Assembly (NCBI GenBank): GCA_035540975.1
Contig: DATLFN010000139.1
Coordinates: 1 to 43,214, forward strand
Reading direction: 5' to 3'
DNA length: 43,214 bases
Source: Acidimicrobiales bacterium
GTDB taxonomy: Bacteria > Actinomycetota > Acidimicrobiia > Acidimicrobiales > GCA-2861595
Part shown: positions 17,489 through 25,894 of the stretch, one piece after another
How positions within the stretch are numbered: the stretch's first letter is position 1
Layout: each line of letters starts with the position of its first letter
Program-made: the position numbers and the translations under genes
Notes under the pieces: generated by a model
The model's input: only the letters and a program-made list of their open reading frames with translations
What the model was told of the DNA's origin: nothing
The model's database searches: none

Positions 17489-18108
17489 ATGGCCGTCCAG
17501 CGCGCGGCAGAAGCGACACCACGAGTGCCCGAAGACGCCGAGACGGCCAGCCACGGGCCCCGGGGCCACCCGCCCGAAGCCGACCTCGCCTCGCCGCGCC
17601 GGCACACGGCCGCCCTCATGCTCGTCATGCTCGAGGAACGCCGCGACCACGGCTACGGCCTGGCCGAGCGGGTGAAGCCGGTGGTCGACAGCTTCGGCCG
17701 GGTCTATCGCAGCCTCCACTGGCTGGAGGAGGTGGGCTTCGTCGAGGGGAGGTGGGACACCTCCAGCGCCGGCCCGGCCCGGAAGGTCTTCTCCGTGACG
17801 CCGGCGGGCCGCTCGGCCCTCGAGCTGGTGGCCCCGGCCCTGCGTCGCCGGGCCAAGGGCGCCGACGACGACGAGTCCCAGTTCCTCCTCCGCCACCTGC
17901 GGACGGTGCTGAAGTCGAGGGTGACCTTCGAGTTCACGGTGGCGACCCAGCTCCGGGTGAGGCCAGCGACGCGCAGTCGGCGCGGCGCAAGCTCGAGCGT
18001 GCCTTCGGTCGTGGTCACGTGATCAACGACGACGTGCGCGCCATGGGGGCGGTGTCGATCGACGAGCGACGGACGCCGGCTCGCCACCCGAGGCGGGTCG
18101 CGCCGTAG
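17489..18108 (+). pseudogene. PadR-like winged-helix regulator with unusual C-terminal domain, one-base frameshift
   Basis: The intact N-terminal frame has a ~45-residue leader, then a PadR-type winged helix (HTAALMLVMLEERRDHGYGLAERV...VYRSLHWLEEVGFVEGRW...KVFSVTPAGRSAL, about residues 38-110). After VTFEFTVATQLRV, near 17962, the frame runs into low-similarity sequence and stops at 18022. In the next frame the protein continues sensibly as EASDAQSARRKLERAFGRGH and ends at 18108. The span of 620 nt is one short of a multiple of three; restoring one G in GTGAGGCC would give a 206-residue protein. The C-terminal module (FTVATQLRVEASDAQSARRK...DDVRAMG) is not one I recognise. ATG 17489 is the only canonical start close to the winged helix. 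Confidence 0.65.
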
Positions 18109-18153
18109 GCGCCGGCCTCGTAGGCGTCGCTCCGCCCCGGCCCCGGACGCGAC

Positions 18154-18180
18154 GGAGCCGCCGGCTCGGCCGGCGGCTCC
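18154..18180. terminator. perfect 11-bp hairpin between convergent genes
   Basis: GGAGCCGCCGG (18154-18164) pairs with CCGGCGGCTCC (18170-18180) across CTCGG. It lies between the PadR-like gene and the convergent cold-shock gene. Bidirectional terminator inferred; no T-tract. Confidence 0.65.
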
Positions 18181-18214
18181 TCGGCGATCCGAAGACCTTG
18201 GGACGCTCCTAGAC

Positions 18215-18418
18215 CTAGATGGCCCGGACGTTCTGCGCTTCCTCGCCCTTCCGCCCGGGGGCGACGTCGAACTCGACGCGCTGGCCGTCCTCGAGGGACT
18301 TGTAGCCGCCGCCCTGGATGTTCGAGTAATGGACGAAGACGTCGTCGCCCCCGTCGCGGGAAATGAAGCCGAAGCCCTTCTCGGCGTTGAAGAACTTGAC
18401 TGTTCCGATAATCGACAA
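18215..18418 (-). CDS. cold-shock domain protein (CspA family)
   Basis: A 67-residue single cold-shock domain that binds single-stranded nucleic acids and acts as an RNA chaperone. RNP1 (GFGFISRD) and RNP2 (VFVHYSNI) are both intact, with the leading [14 protein letters not shown] strand. TTG 18418 is chosen as start because an AGAAGAGA ribosome binding site lies about 7 nt upstream and because it gives the usual family length; the longer open frame upstream is without similarity. The gene stands alone and ends at a strong hairpin. Confidence 0.92.
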   Translation of the reverse strand: MSIIGTVKFFNAEKGFGFISRDGGDDVFVHYSNIQGGGYKSLEDGQRVEFDVAPGRKGEEAQNVRAI

Positions 18419-18619
18419 CTGGATCTCTTCTCGTGATCGAGAGCACCCGCGTGGTGCCCTCGCACTCAAGGGTAGCCGCCGGCGGGCCCACCCCTTCACA
18501 ACCGGCGCCGGGAGCCGGATCGAGGCGATACCGCGGCGTCCGGTCCGGAGCCGACACAATGGGGAGATCGGCGCGTCCGGCGGCCGCCGTGCGGATGGTC
18601 GAACAGGAGGCGCCCGGCG
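18419..18619. other. intergenic region between cspA-like gene and 18620 gene
   Basis: About 200 bp of divergent promoter space. It holds the 5' leader of the cold-shock gene and the start signals of the hypothetical gene (AGGAGG at 18605-18610). I see no clear cold-box motif and no other structure. Confidence 0.3.
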
Positions 18620-19009
18620 GTGGACGGCAGCGATTGGCTGGCATTGTGCTACCGGGCGCTCGGGGTCGACGACGCCCTGTCCGGGCAGGACCAGCGGCGG
18701 GCGGCCGAGCACGCCCTCCTGGACCGCAGCGGCCTGCGGGCCGACATCCTCGGCATCGGCGCCGCCGAGGCTGCCATCGACCTGGTGGTCCGCTACGGCG
18801 AGGCCGGGGAGCTCGACCAGGTGATGCTGCTCTGGGAGCACGCCGAGTCCCTGGGCCCGGAGATCGCCGCCCTCGGCGACGAGGGCACGCGCCGGGCGAC
18901 CCTGTGCGCGAAGCGGCTGCTGGCCGACGTCGTCGCCCACGTGGAGGCCGCATCGGGAGGGGGCGGCGCGGGAGAGGCCGGCTCACCCCTCGGCGGGGGC
19001 GGGCCCTGA
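18620..19009 (+). CDS. small acidic protein, unknown function
   Basis: A 129-residue, mostly helical acidic protein ([24 protein letters not shown], then [49 protein letters not shown]) ending in a Gly/Ala-rich low-complexity tail. No family is recognised. GTG 18620 is preceded by AGGAGG about 10 nt upstream, and third-codon GC is high throughout, so it is likely a real gene. It is convergent with the RsbW-associated gene at 19074. Confidence 0.55.
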   Translation: MDGSDWLALCYRALGVDDALSGQDQRRAAEHALLDRSGLRADILGIGAAEAAIDLVVRYGEAGELDQVMLLWEHAESLGPEIAALGDEGTRRATLCAKRLLADVVAHVEAASGGGGAGEAGSPLGGGGP

Positions 19010-19073
19010 CGCCGGGCCGACGGGGCCCACCGCGCCGGTCCGTCGAGGGGAGCGGAGCCGGGAGGACCGGTGG

Positions 19074-19580
19074 TCAGGGGACCGGCGTCCCCCGCAGGCG
19101 CGGCTCGCGGGCCAGGGCCTCGTGGTCGGCGTCGGCCCAGGGGAGGGGCGGCTCGCCCCCCAGCTGGGCGACGAACTCGCCCAGGTACCAGCGACGGAAC
19201 GCCACCGCCTCGGGAGGAGAGGCGAGGCTGAGCAGGACGTCGCCCCGCCGGCAGAACTCGTCGGCCTCGTCGACCATCTCACTCAGGGCGATGCAGGCGC
19301 CGGCGACGTCGTGCGGGACCCGGTAGACCAGCTCGACCTCGGCGTCGCCGCGGGCGGCGGCCGCGTCCCGGATGCCGTCCATCTCGGCGCTCAGCCCCTC
19401 GTACTCGACGGACAGGGCGTCGACGAGGCGGAGCAGGCGCTCGGGGACGTCGTCCGCCTCCGGGCTGCGCAAGGCGATCAGTTGGAACTCCCGCCGCAGC
19501 CCCTCGAACGCCTCGGTCGCCCGCTGGTGGAGGTCGAGGGGGAAGCCGATGAGCCGCACCTCCCCCGACCCGTCACCCAT
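19074..19580 (-). CDS. RsbW-associated conserved protein, putative partner-switching component
   Basis: A 168-residue mostly helical protein (VRLIGFPLDLHQRATEAFEGLRREFQLIAL, then EFCRRGDVLLSLASPPEAVAFRRWYLGEFV near the C-terminus). Proteins with this pattern are commonly found beside HATPase anti-sigma factors in actinobacteria, which fits its position directly downstream of the RsbW-like gene. The biochemical role is not established; binding to the kinase or its sigma/STAS partner is a reasonable inference. ATG 19580 is used; GTG 19589, three codons earlier, overlaps the RsbW stop as GTGA and may be the true coupled start. Confidence 0.7.
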   Translation of the reverse strand: MGDGSGEVRLIGFPLDLHQRATEAFEGLRREFQLIALRSPEADDVPERLLRLVDALSVEYEGLSAEMDGIRDAAAARGDAEVELVYRVPHDVAGACIALSEMVDEADEFCRRGDVLLSLASPPEAVAFRRWYLGEFVAQLGGEPPLPWADADHEALAREPRLRGTPVP

Positions 19581-19585
19581 GGCCG

Positions 19586-20014
19586 TCACCACTCCGCCGC
19601 CGAGAGGTCGAAGGCGGGGAGGACGGGGTCGTCCACGGCGACGAGCGCCCACACCGTCTTCCCGCTCCCATCGGCGTCGGCCTCCACGCCCCATTCCTCG
19701 GAGAGCTGCTGCACCACCTGCAGGCCGCGCCCGCTGCTCGCCGCGTCGCTGAAGTTGCGCACGGTCGGCCGGCGGGTGCTCCCGTCCCGCACCTCGATGC
19801 GCACGGCGCCGGCGCCGACGCGCAGCCGCACCTCGAACGGCGTGCGGGCGTGGAGCACGGCGTTGGTGGCGAGCTCGCTCACCACCAGGGCGGCGGACGT
19901 GACGGCGCCGTCCAGGGCGGCGGCCTCCAGGGCGTCCGTCACCAGGCGGCGGGCGGCCCGGGTGCTGGACGGCTCGGGGTCGAAGGTCCAGGCCTCGACA
20001 GCCGCGGCGTTCAT
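19586..20014 (-). CDS. RsbW-type anti-sigma factor / serine-protein kinase (HATPase_c_2)
   Basis: A 142-residue GHKL ATPase-fold protein. The N-box is ELATNAVLHA (Glu47 and Asn51), G1 is EVRDGS (residues 74-79), G2 is GRGLQVVQQL (95-104) and a GSGKTVWALV strand follows. This is the single-domain arrangement of RsbW/SpoIIAB-like anti-sigma factors, which sequester a sigma factor and phosphorylate an anti-anti-sigma STAS protein. No sigma factor or STAS gene is adjacent, so partners are elsewhere. The gene overlaps or abuts the downstream companion gene and is divergent from the acyl-CoA-dehydrogenase-like gene. Confidence 0.88.
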   Translation of the reverse strand: MNAAAVEAWTFDPEPSSTRAARRLVTDALEAAALDGAVTSAALVVSELATNAVLHARTPFEVRLRVGAGAVRIEVRDGSTRRPTVRNFSDAASSGRGLQVVQQLSEEWGVEADADGSGKTVWALVAVDDPVLPAFDLSAAEW

Positions 20015-20125
20015 GGGTGGGAGTGACCTCGGTACGTGGGCGACAGACGACCCAACGCTACCCGGTCCGCCGCGAATTCCGGCGGTGCAAGGGCGGCACG
20101 GCACGAGCCCCTAGCGTGGCCGCCT

Positions 20126-21139
20126 GTGTCGGACCGGCGACCCGAGACGGGCGGCGACGCCGTCGCCTTCGCCTCCCGCTTCGCCGACGAGGTGCTCTTC
20201 CCGTCGGCCCTCGACACCGAGTCGGCCGGCGACGTCCCCACCACCTCGCTCGACGCGCTGGCCGCGGCGGGTCTCTACGGCATGGCCGGCCCGGTGCCGG
20301 CCGGTGGGCTCGACCTCGACCGGGCGTCGGGATGGGCGGTGGTCGAGGCGCTGGCCGGCGGCTGCCTGGCCACGGCGTTCGTGTGGGTCCAGCACCACGG
20401 ACTGGTGCGGATGTTGGCGTCCGCCGCCCCGGGCGAGTTGCGCGACGAGTGGCTGGGCCCGCTGTGCCGCGGCGAGCGGCGGGCCGGGCTGGCGCTGGCC
20501 GGGCTGCTGCCCGGCCCGGCGCGCCTGCGGGCGACGCCCCGGGACGAGGGCTGGGCCCTCCAGGGCTCGTCGCCGTGGGTGACGGGCTGGGGGCACGTCG
20601 ACGTGCTCCTGGTGGCCGCCCGCGCCCCGGACGACATGGTGGCGTGGCTCGTGGTGGACGCCGTCGAGGGCGGTGGGCTCACCGTCGAGCGCCAGCGGCT
20701 GGTCGCCGTGGACGCCAGTGCCACGGTGCGGGCGGACTTCGACGGGCTGGTCGTCCCCCGGGACCGCCTGATCGCGGTGCAGCCCTGTGCCGAGGTGGCC
20801 GGCGGGCCGGCGGCGTCGCTGCGGACCAACGGTTCGCTGGCCCTGGGCGTGGCGGGCCGGTGCTGCCGGCTGATGGGGCCGAGCGGGCTGGGCCCGGAGC
20901 TGGCGCACTGCCGGGCCGCCCTGGACGCCGCCGGCCCCGAGGAGATCGCCGACGCCCGGGCGGCCGCCTCCGAGCTGGCGGTGCGGGCCGCCTCCGCCCT
21001 CGTCGTGCACGAGGGGAGCAGCTCCGTCACCCTCGGCGCCTCCGCCCAGCGCCTGGCCCGGGAGGCCACGTTCCTGCTGGTCTTCGGGAGCCGCCCCGCC
21101 ATCCGCGCCGCCCTGCTCCGTCGGCTGGGCGCCGGCTGA
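20126..21139 (+). CDS. acyl-CoA dehydrogenase-like flavoprotein, likely divergent
   Basis: A 337-residue protein with the acyl-CoA dehydrogenase layout: N-terminal helical domain (FASRFADEVLFPSALDTE...LDALAAAGLYGMAGPVPAGGLDLD), a central beta domain (WALQGSSPWVTGWGHVDVLLVAARAPDDM) and a C-terminal helical bundle (ARAAASELAVRAASALVVHEG). It is shorter than the usual ~380 residues and the catalytic-base region is not clearly conserved, so it may be a non-oxidising paralogue or a flavin-dependent hydroxylase-like member. TAGCGT at 20112-20117 lies 8 nt before GTG 20126; there is no ribosome binding site. Confidence 0.75.
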   Translation: MSDRRPETGGDAVAFASRFADEVLFPSALDTESAGDVPTTSLDALAAAGLYGMAGPVPAGGLDLDRASGWAVVEALAGGCLATAFVWVQHHGLVRMLASAAPGELRDEWLGPLCRGERRAGLALAGLLPGPARLRATPRDEGWALQGSSPWVTGWGHVDVLLVAARAPDDMVAWLVVDAVEGGGLTVERQRLVAVDASATVRADFDGLVVPRDRLIAVQPCAEVAGGPAASLRTNGSLALGVAGRCCRLMGPSGLGPELAHCRAALDAAGPEEIADARAAASELAVRAASALVVHEGSSSVTLGASAQRLAREATFLLVFGSRPAIRAALLRRLGAG

Positions 21140-21161
21140 CGGCGCCGCGTCGGCGACCCGC

Positions 21162-21362
21162 TCAGGCCTCGTCGCCGCTCCAGGCGCGCTCCTCGGCGTC
21201 CCACTCGGCGTTGCGCGCCTCTACCGTGCCCTGCCAGTTCCGCGCCGCCTCCTCGGTGGGGTAAGGGCCCATCCGGTCGTCGGCCCGGCAGGCGCCGCCC
21301 GCCTGCTCGACCCGGTCGTGGCGGACGCACCAGTACCAACCGGCCCCGCCTCCCGTCGCCAC
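21162..21362 (-). CDS. small conserved protein, unknown function
   Basis: A 66-residue protein: a glycine-rich start, GWYWCVRHDRVEQ with a Cys and His, CRADDRMGPYPTEEAARNWQ with a second Cys, and an acidic tail (ARNAEWDAEERAWSGDEA). The spacing resembles small actinobacterial proteins of the SPOR-like or WxxC...GPY type, in which GPYPTxxxA looks like half of a SPOR or DUF1653-like fold. Function unknown. GTG 21362 is the first plausible start, with a purine-rich AGGGTAGGGG just upstream. The much longer open frame extending to 23816 is a shadow of the protease and MoxR genes. Confidence 0.65.
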   Translation of the reverse strand: MATGGGAGWYWCVRHDRVEQAGGACRADDRMGPYPTEEAARNWQGTVEARNAEWDAEERAWSGDEA

Positions 21363-21503
21363 GGCCCCTACCCTACGGGCCGCCGACACCGGCGCAGCCC
21401 TCCGGGCGGTCGCCGAGCCGGTCGCCGTCGCCGGCCGGGCGACCCACCAACTCCTGAGGTGGTTCACAGGTGGTTCCCAGGAACGAGGCCCATCCTCGAG
21501 AGC

Positions 21504-22781
21504 ATGGAAATGCCCGATCGTGGCCGCTGGGGGATCGACACGCTCGACGAGCCGCCCGGGCCGGCGGGGCCGCCGGAGGCCCTCCCCCCGCTGGAGCCGC
21601 CGCCCGCCGAGGCGCCGCCGTACCCGCACGACGGCCCGCCCGTGGCCGGCTCCACGCCACCCGCGCCCGGTCCGGGGATGCCCCTGTCCCCGCCCCCGGA
21701 CCGGCCGCGGGCCCTCCGCGCCCGCACCGGCGCCGCCCTCCTCGCCGTCGCCCTGGCCGGCGCCGCCGCCGGGTCGGCCCTCACCATGGCCCTCGACGGC
21801 GACGAGGCCGCCTCGCCGAGGGCCGTCGTGGGCGCCGCCGGCGCCGGCCGCTCGATCGTGCTCGACGGCGAGAAGCTGGACGTGGCCGGTGTGGTCGCCA
21901 AGGCGGAGCCCGCCGTGGTGTCCATCCGGGTGGACGTCGACAACGGCTTCCGCAGCGCCACCGGCGCCGGCACCGGCGTCATCCTGACCCCCGACGGCGA
22001 GGTCCTCACCAACGCCCACGTGGTGGACGGCGCCCGCACCGTGCGGGTCACCCTGGCGGGGGAGTCCCGGGCCCGCACGGCCGACGTCGTCGGGACCGAC
22101 CCGGCCGCCGACCTCGCCCTGCTGCGCATCCCCGGCGCCCAGGGCCTCCCCACCGCCGACCTCGGCTCGTCGGCCGACGTGGCGGTGGGCGACGACGTCG
22201 TCGCCATCGGCAACGCCCTCGCCCTGCGGGGCGGCCCCACCGTGACCAGGGGCATCGTCTCCGCCCTCGACCGCTCGCTCGACACCAGCAACGGGACCAT
22301 GACCGGGCTCATCCAGACCGACGCCTCCATCAGCTCGGGCAACTCCGGCGGCCCCCTCGTCAACGCCCTGGGGCAGGTCATCGGCATCAACACCGCCGTC
22401 GCCTCGTCGGGCCGCGGCTCGGCGGCAGAGAACATCGGTTTCGCCATCGCCATCGACCGGGCCCTGCCGGTGATGGAGCGGCTCCGGGGCAACGCCCCGT
22501 CGGCACGCGTCGGCTACCTCGGCGTCAGCACCTCCGACCCCGAGGACGGGAGCCGGGGCGCCACCGTGATGAGCGTCGAGGCGGGCTCGCCGGCGGACGC
22601 GGCCGGTGTGCGGGCCGGCGATCTCATCACCCACGTCGACGGCCGGGCCATCGACGGGGCGGCGGCCCTGTCCAGCGCCGTCAAGTCGAAGGAGCCGGGC
22701 GCCGACATCGATCTCCGGGTCCTCCGCGAGGACGACGAGGTGGGCGTCAAGGCGACCCTGGGCACCCAGCCCGCCGGCTGA
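21504..22781 (+). CDS. HtrA/DegP-family membrane-anchored serine protease with PDZ domain
   Basis: A 425-residue protein. Residues 1-70 are a Pro-rich cytoplasmic segment, a membrane helix follows (about 74-96) and the trypsin-like domain carries the triad His172 (LTNAHVVDG), Asp203 (DPAADLALLRI) and Ser281 (SSGNSGGPLVN). A PDZ domain (about 335-420; YLGVSTSD...VEAGSPADAAGVRAGDLITHVDG) ends the protein. It acts outside the membrane in degradation of misfolded envelope proteins. ATG 21504 is preceded by CATCCT 7 nt upstream, and ATG 21510 is an alternative. It is followed after 160 bp by the MoxR operon on the same strand. Confidence 0.93.
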   Translation: MEMPDRGRWGIDTLDEPPGPAGPPEALPPLEPPPAEAPPYPHDGPPVAGSTPPAPGPGMPLSPPPDRPRALRARTGAALLAVALAGAAAGSALTMALDGDEAASPRAVVGAAGAGRSIVLDGEKLDVAGVVAKAEPAVVSIRVDVDNGFRSATGAGTGVILTPDGEVLTNAHVVDGARTVRVTLAGESRARTADVVGTDPAADLALLRIPGAQGLPTADLGSSADVAVGDDVVAIGNALALRGGPTVTRGIVSALDRSLDTSNGTMTGLIQTDASISSGNSGGPLVNALGQVIGINTAVASSGRGSAAENIGFAIAIDRALPVMERLRGNAPSARVGYLGVSTSDPEDGSRGATVMSVEAGSPADAAGVRAGDLITHVDGRAIDGAAALSSAVKSKEPGADIDLRVLREDDEVGVKATLGTQPAG

Positions 22782-22943
22782 CGGCCGGTCCCCAGCAACC
22801 TCTGAGCCGATTCGCACCGTTCTGCTCAGGACCGGCGGGGATCGTCGGTACCGAACGGCGCCGTGGCAGGCCACCATGGTGGGGCCGCAGCCGGGCGCCG
22901 GACGCCCCCGGCACGCCCCGCACCCACCCCAAGGAGAGACCGC

Positions 22944-23960
22944 ATGACGCCCAGCCGCACCCCCGGGGAGATCCTCGAGCAGGCCCTCTTCGAGGTGAAG
23001 CGGGTGGTGGTGGGCCAGGACCGGATGATCGAGCGGCTCTTCGTGTGCCTGCTGGGCCGGGGCCACTGCCTCCTCGAGGGGGCGCCGGGCCTGGCCAAGA
23101 CCCTGGCCGCCGAGACGCTCGCCACCGTGATGGGGGGTGAGTTCGCCCGCCTCCAGTTCACGCCCGACCTCGTCCCCGCCGACCTGGTCGGCACCCGCAT
23201 CTACCGCCCGTCGCAGGAGGCGTTCGACGTCGAGCTCGGCCCCGTGTTCGCCAACGTGGTGCTGGCCGACGAGATCAACCGGGCCCCGGCCAAGGTGCAG
23301 TCGGCCCTGCTCGAGGTGATGGCCGAGCACCAGGTGTCGATCGGCGGCGTCACCTACGAGGTGCCCGAGCCGTTCCTGGTCCTCGCCACCCAGAACCCCA
23401 TCGAGAGCGAGGGCGTCTACCCCCTCCCCGAGGCCCAGAGGGACCGGTTCCTCATGAAGGTGCTGGTGGACTTCCCGTCCGCCCGCGAGGAGGCGGAGAT
23501 CGTCCACCGCATGAGCGTGGACCGCCCCGAGCCCGTGGCCGTGCTCGACCCCGAGGGCCTGCTGGCGCTCCAGAAGGCGGCCGACGAGGTGTTCCTGCAC
23601 GACGCCGTCGTCGACTACGCCGTCCGACTCGTCCTGTCGACCCGCGAGCCGCGCAAGTACGGGCTGGGCGAGATCGCGCCCCACGTCGCCCACGGCGCCA
23701 GCCCAAGGGCCACCCTCGGGCTGGTGGCGGCCGGCCGGGCCCTCGCCCTGCTGCGGGGCCGCACCTACGTCCTCCCCCAGGACGTCTACGACGTGGCCCG
23801 CGACGTGTTGCGCCACCGGGTGCTCCTGTCCTACGAGGCCCTGGCCGACGGCGTCACCGCCGAGCAGGTCGTCGAGCGGGTGGTGCGCACGATCGTGGCG
23901 CCCCGCATCACCCCCGGCCAGGACGGCGAGCTGGTCGCCGTGTCGGCGGCCGCGTCGTGA
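22944..23960 (+). CDS. MoxR-family AAA+ ATPase
   Basis: A 338-residue MoxR ATPase with Walker A GAPGLAKT (46-53), Walker B VVLADEINRAP (105-115), the sensor-1 region VLATQNPIESEGVYPLPEAQ and a C-terminal lid. MoxR proteins act as chaperones for VWA-domain partners, often in metal insertion or envelope-stress responses. AAGGAG lies 8 nt before ATG 22944. It overlaps the downstream DUF58 gene by GTGA, and that gene overlaps the VWA gene likewise, so the three form a tight operon. The next-upstream protease may belong to the same unit. Confidence 0.94.
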   Translation: MTPSRTPGEILEQALFEVKRVVVGQDRMIERLFVCLLGRGHCLLEGAPGLAKTLAAETLATVMGGEFARLQFTPDLVPADLVGTRIYRPSQEAFDVELGPVFANVVLADEINRAPAKVQSALLEVMAEHQVSIGGVTYEVPEPFLVLATQNPIESEGVYPLPEAQRDRFLMKVLVDFPSAREEAEIVHRMSVDRPEPVAVLDPEGLLALQKAADEVFLHDAVVDYAVRLVLSTREPRKYGLGEIAPHVAHGASPRATLGLVAAGRALALLRGRTYVLPQDVYDVARDVLRHRVLLSYEALADGVTAEQVVERVVRTIVAPRITPGQDGELVAVSAAAS

Positions 23961-24880
23961 CCGACGCCGTCGCCCCGTACGAGGGCGCCGTCCCCCGCCA
24001 CGAGGCCTCCCGGCACGAGGCGAAGCTGCGCCAGCTCGAGCTGCTGGTGATGCGCCGCCTCGACGGCCTGCTCCAGGGCGACCACCAGGGCCTCGTCCCC
24101 GGCGGCGGCAGCGAGCCCGACGACGGCCGCATCTACGAGCCGGGCGACGACGTGCGCCGCATGGACTGGAACCTCACCGCCCGATCCGGGTACCCGCACG
24201 TGCGCAACACCGTCGCCGACCGGGAGCTGGAGCTGTGGCTGGTGGTCGACGGCAGCGCCAGCGTCGACTTCGGCACGGCGGCCTGCGAGAAGCGGGACCT
24301 GGTGGTCGCCGCCGCCGCCACCTTCGGTTTCCTCACGTCGCGCGACGGCAACCGGGTCGGCGCCCTGGTGTTCGGACCCGGCGAGCCCGAGATCGTGCCG
24401 CCCCGCAGCGGCCGGGCCGCCCTGTTCGGCCTGTTGGCCCGCCTCGAGCGCCGGGAACGGGCCGTGGAGGGGAGCGCCTCGCTGGCCGCCGCCCTGCGCC
24501 GGGCCCGCCTGGCCGCCCGGCGCCGCAGCCTGGTCGTGGTGGTCTCCGACCTCATCGACCCGGGGCCCTGGGAGCGCGAGCTGCGCGCCCTCGCCGCCCG
24601 CCACGACGTGGTGGTGGCCGAGCTGCGCGACCCGCGCGAGCGCGAGCTGCCGCCCGTGGGCCTGCTCACCCTGGTGGACCCCGAGACGGGCCGGCGCCTG
24701 GAGGTCCAGACGGCCGACGCCCGGCTGCGGGCCCGCTTCGCCGAGGCGGCCGCCGCCCAGCTGGCGGCGCGGGCACGCTCGGTCAAGGGGGCGGGCGCCG
24801 CCCACCTCGTGCTGTCCACCGACCGCGACTGGGTGCTGGACGTGGTCCGCTTCGTCGCCGCCCGGAGGCGACGCCGGTGA
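23957..24880 (+). CDS. DUF58-domain protein
   Basis: A 307-residue soluble DUF58 protein. The family signature is visible in the N-terminal RRLDGLLQGDHQGLVPGGGSEPDDGRIYEPGDDVRRMDWNLTAR region and the VWA-like core begins WLVVDGSASVDFGTA (a DxSxS-like MIDAS pattern, D-G-S-A-S). The family pairs with MoxR ATPases and transglutaminase or VWA partners; the biochemical role is not settled. GTG 23957 overlaps the MoxR stop. The C-terminal tail is basic (VAARRRRR), fitting peripheral membrane or nucleic acid contact. Confidence 0.92.
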   Translation: MTDAVAPYEGAVPRHEASRHEAKLRQLELLVMRRLDGLLQGDHQGLVPGGGSEPDDGRIYEPGDDVRRMDWNLTARSGYPHVRNTVADRELELWLVVDGSASVDFGTAACEKRDLVVAAAATFGFLTSRDGNRVGALVFGPGEPEIVPPRSGRAALFGLLARLERRERAVEGSASLAAALRRARLAARRRSLVVVVSDLIDPGPWERELRALAARHDVVVAELRDPRERELPPVGLLTLVDPETGRRLEVQTADARLRARFAEAAAAQLAARARSVKGAGAAHLVLSTDRDWVLDVVRFVAARRRRR

Positions 24881-25827
24881 GCTTCCTCGCCGCCGGCCGC
24901 CTCTGGCTCCTCCTGGTCGTCGCCGGGCTGGTCGCCGCCTACGTGGTCCTCCAGCGGCGGCGCAGGCAGTACGCCGTCCGGTTCACCAACCTGGAGCTGC
25001 TGGCGTCGGTGGCGCCCAGGCGCCCGGGGTGGCGCCGCCACGTGCCCGCCGCCGCCATGGCCCTGGCCCTGGTCGGGCTGGTGATCGGCCTGGCCCGGCC
25101 CGTCCGGGAGGTGCGGGTGCCCAAGGAGGCGGCGACGGTGATGCTGGTGGTGGACGTGTCGGCGTCCATGCAGGCCACCGACGTCGAGCCCACCCGCCTC
25201 GACGCCGCCCGCGACGCCGCCCTGTCGTTCGTCGACGACCTGCCCGACCGCCTCCGGGTGGGCCTGGTGGCATTCGACCGCAGCACGCGGGTGATCGCCC
25301 CGCCCACCACCGACCACACGCTGGTGGAGACGGGGATCCAGGGCCTCTACACGGGCCCGGGCACGGCGGCGGGCGACGCCATCCACACCGCGCTGGACGC
25401 CATCACCAACGCCGGCGGGGCGGGCGAGACCGAGGGCGAGCAGACGGCCGCCATCGTCCTCCTCTCCGACGGCGCGACAACGGTGGGCACGCCGGTGGAG
25501 GTGGCCGCCCAGGCGGCGGTCGAACAGGGCGTGCCCGTCACCACCATCGCCTTCGGCACCCCCGAGGGGACGGTCGACATCGGCGGCCGGGTGATCCCCG
25601 TCCCCGCCGACGTGGGCGCCATGACCTCGCTGGCCGAGGTCACCGGGGGCGCCTTCTTCGAGGCGGCGTCGGGTGAGGAGCTGGAGGGCGTGTACGAGGA
25701 CATCGGCAGCCGCGTCGGCTACACCACCGAGGATCGGGAGGTGGGGCTCACGTTCGTCGGCATCGCCGTCGCCCTGCTCGTCGCCGCCCTGGGCGCCGCC
25801 CTGGTGTGGACCGGCCGGATGCTCTGA
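24877..25827 (+). CDS. VWA-domain membrane protein (BatA-like)
   Basis: A 316-residue protein with two N-terminal membrane helices (about 5-25 and 57-75) and a BatA-type layout. A VWA domain follows with an intact MIDAS (DVSAS, Asp93, Ser95, Ser97, plus the TGPGTAAGD and LLSDGATT metal-ligand loops), and a C-terminal helix (about 290-312) ends at TGRML. GTG 24877 overlaps the DUF58 stop by GTGA. MoxR-DUF58-VWA sets are found in many bacteria and are thought to assemble or protect envelope complexes. The gene ends 18 bp before a strong hairpin. Confidence 0.92.
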   Translation: MSFLAAGRLWLLLVVAGLVAAYVVLQRRRRQYAVRFTNLELLASVAPRRPGWRRHVPAAAMALALVGLVIGLARPVREVRVPKEAATVMLVVDVSASMQATDVEPTRLDAARDAALSFVDDLPDRLRVGLVAFDRSTRVIAPPTTDHTLVETGIQGLYTGPGTAAGDAIHTALDAITNAGGAGETEGEQTAAIVLLSDGATTVGTPVEVAAQAAVEQGVPVTTIAFGTPEGTVDIGGRVIPVPADVGAMTSLAEVTGGAFFEAASGEELEGVYEDIGSRVGYTTEDREVGLTFVGIAVALLVAALGAALVWTGRML

Positions 25828-25845
25828 CCGCCGCGTCGGTTCACA

Positions 25846-25882
25846 TCGCGATCGCGCGCCGGCAGGTGGCGCGCAATCGCGA
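25846..25882. terminator. 15-bp hairpin (one mismatch) between convergent genes
   Basis: TCGCGATCGCGCGCC (25846-25860) pairs with GGCGCGCAATCGCGA (25868-25882) with a single C-A mismatch and a 7-nt loop. It lies 18 bp after the VWA gene and 12 bp before the stop of the convergent VOC gene. A bidirectional terminator is likely. Confidence 0.7.
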
Positions 25883-25894
25883 GGCAAACCGGTA

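Noticed and set aside
21162-23816. Long minus-strand open frame of 884 codons
   Set aside because: Shadow of the HtrA and MoxR genes; only its last 66 codons (21162-21362) look like a real protein.
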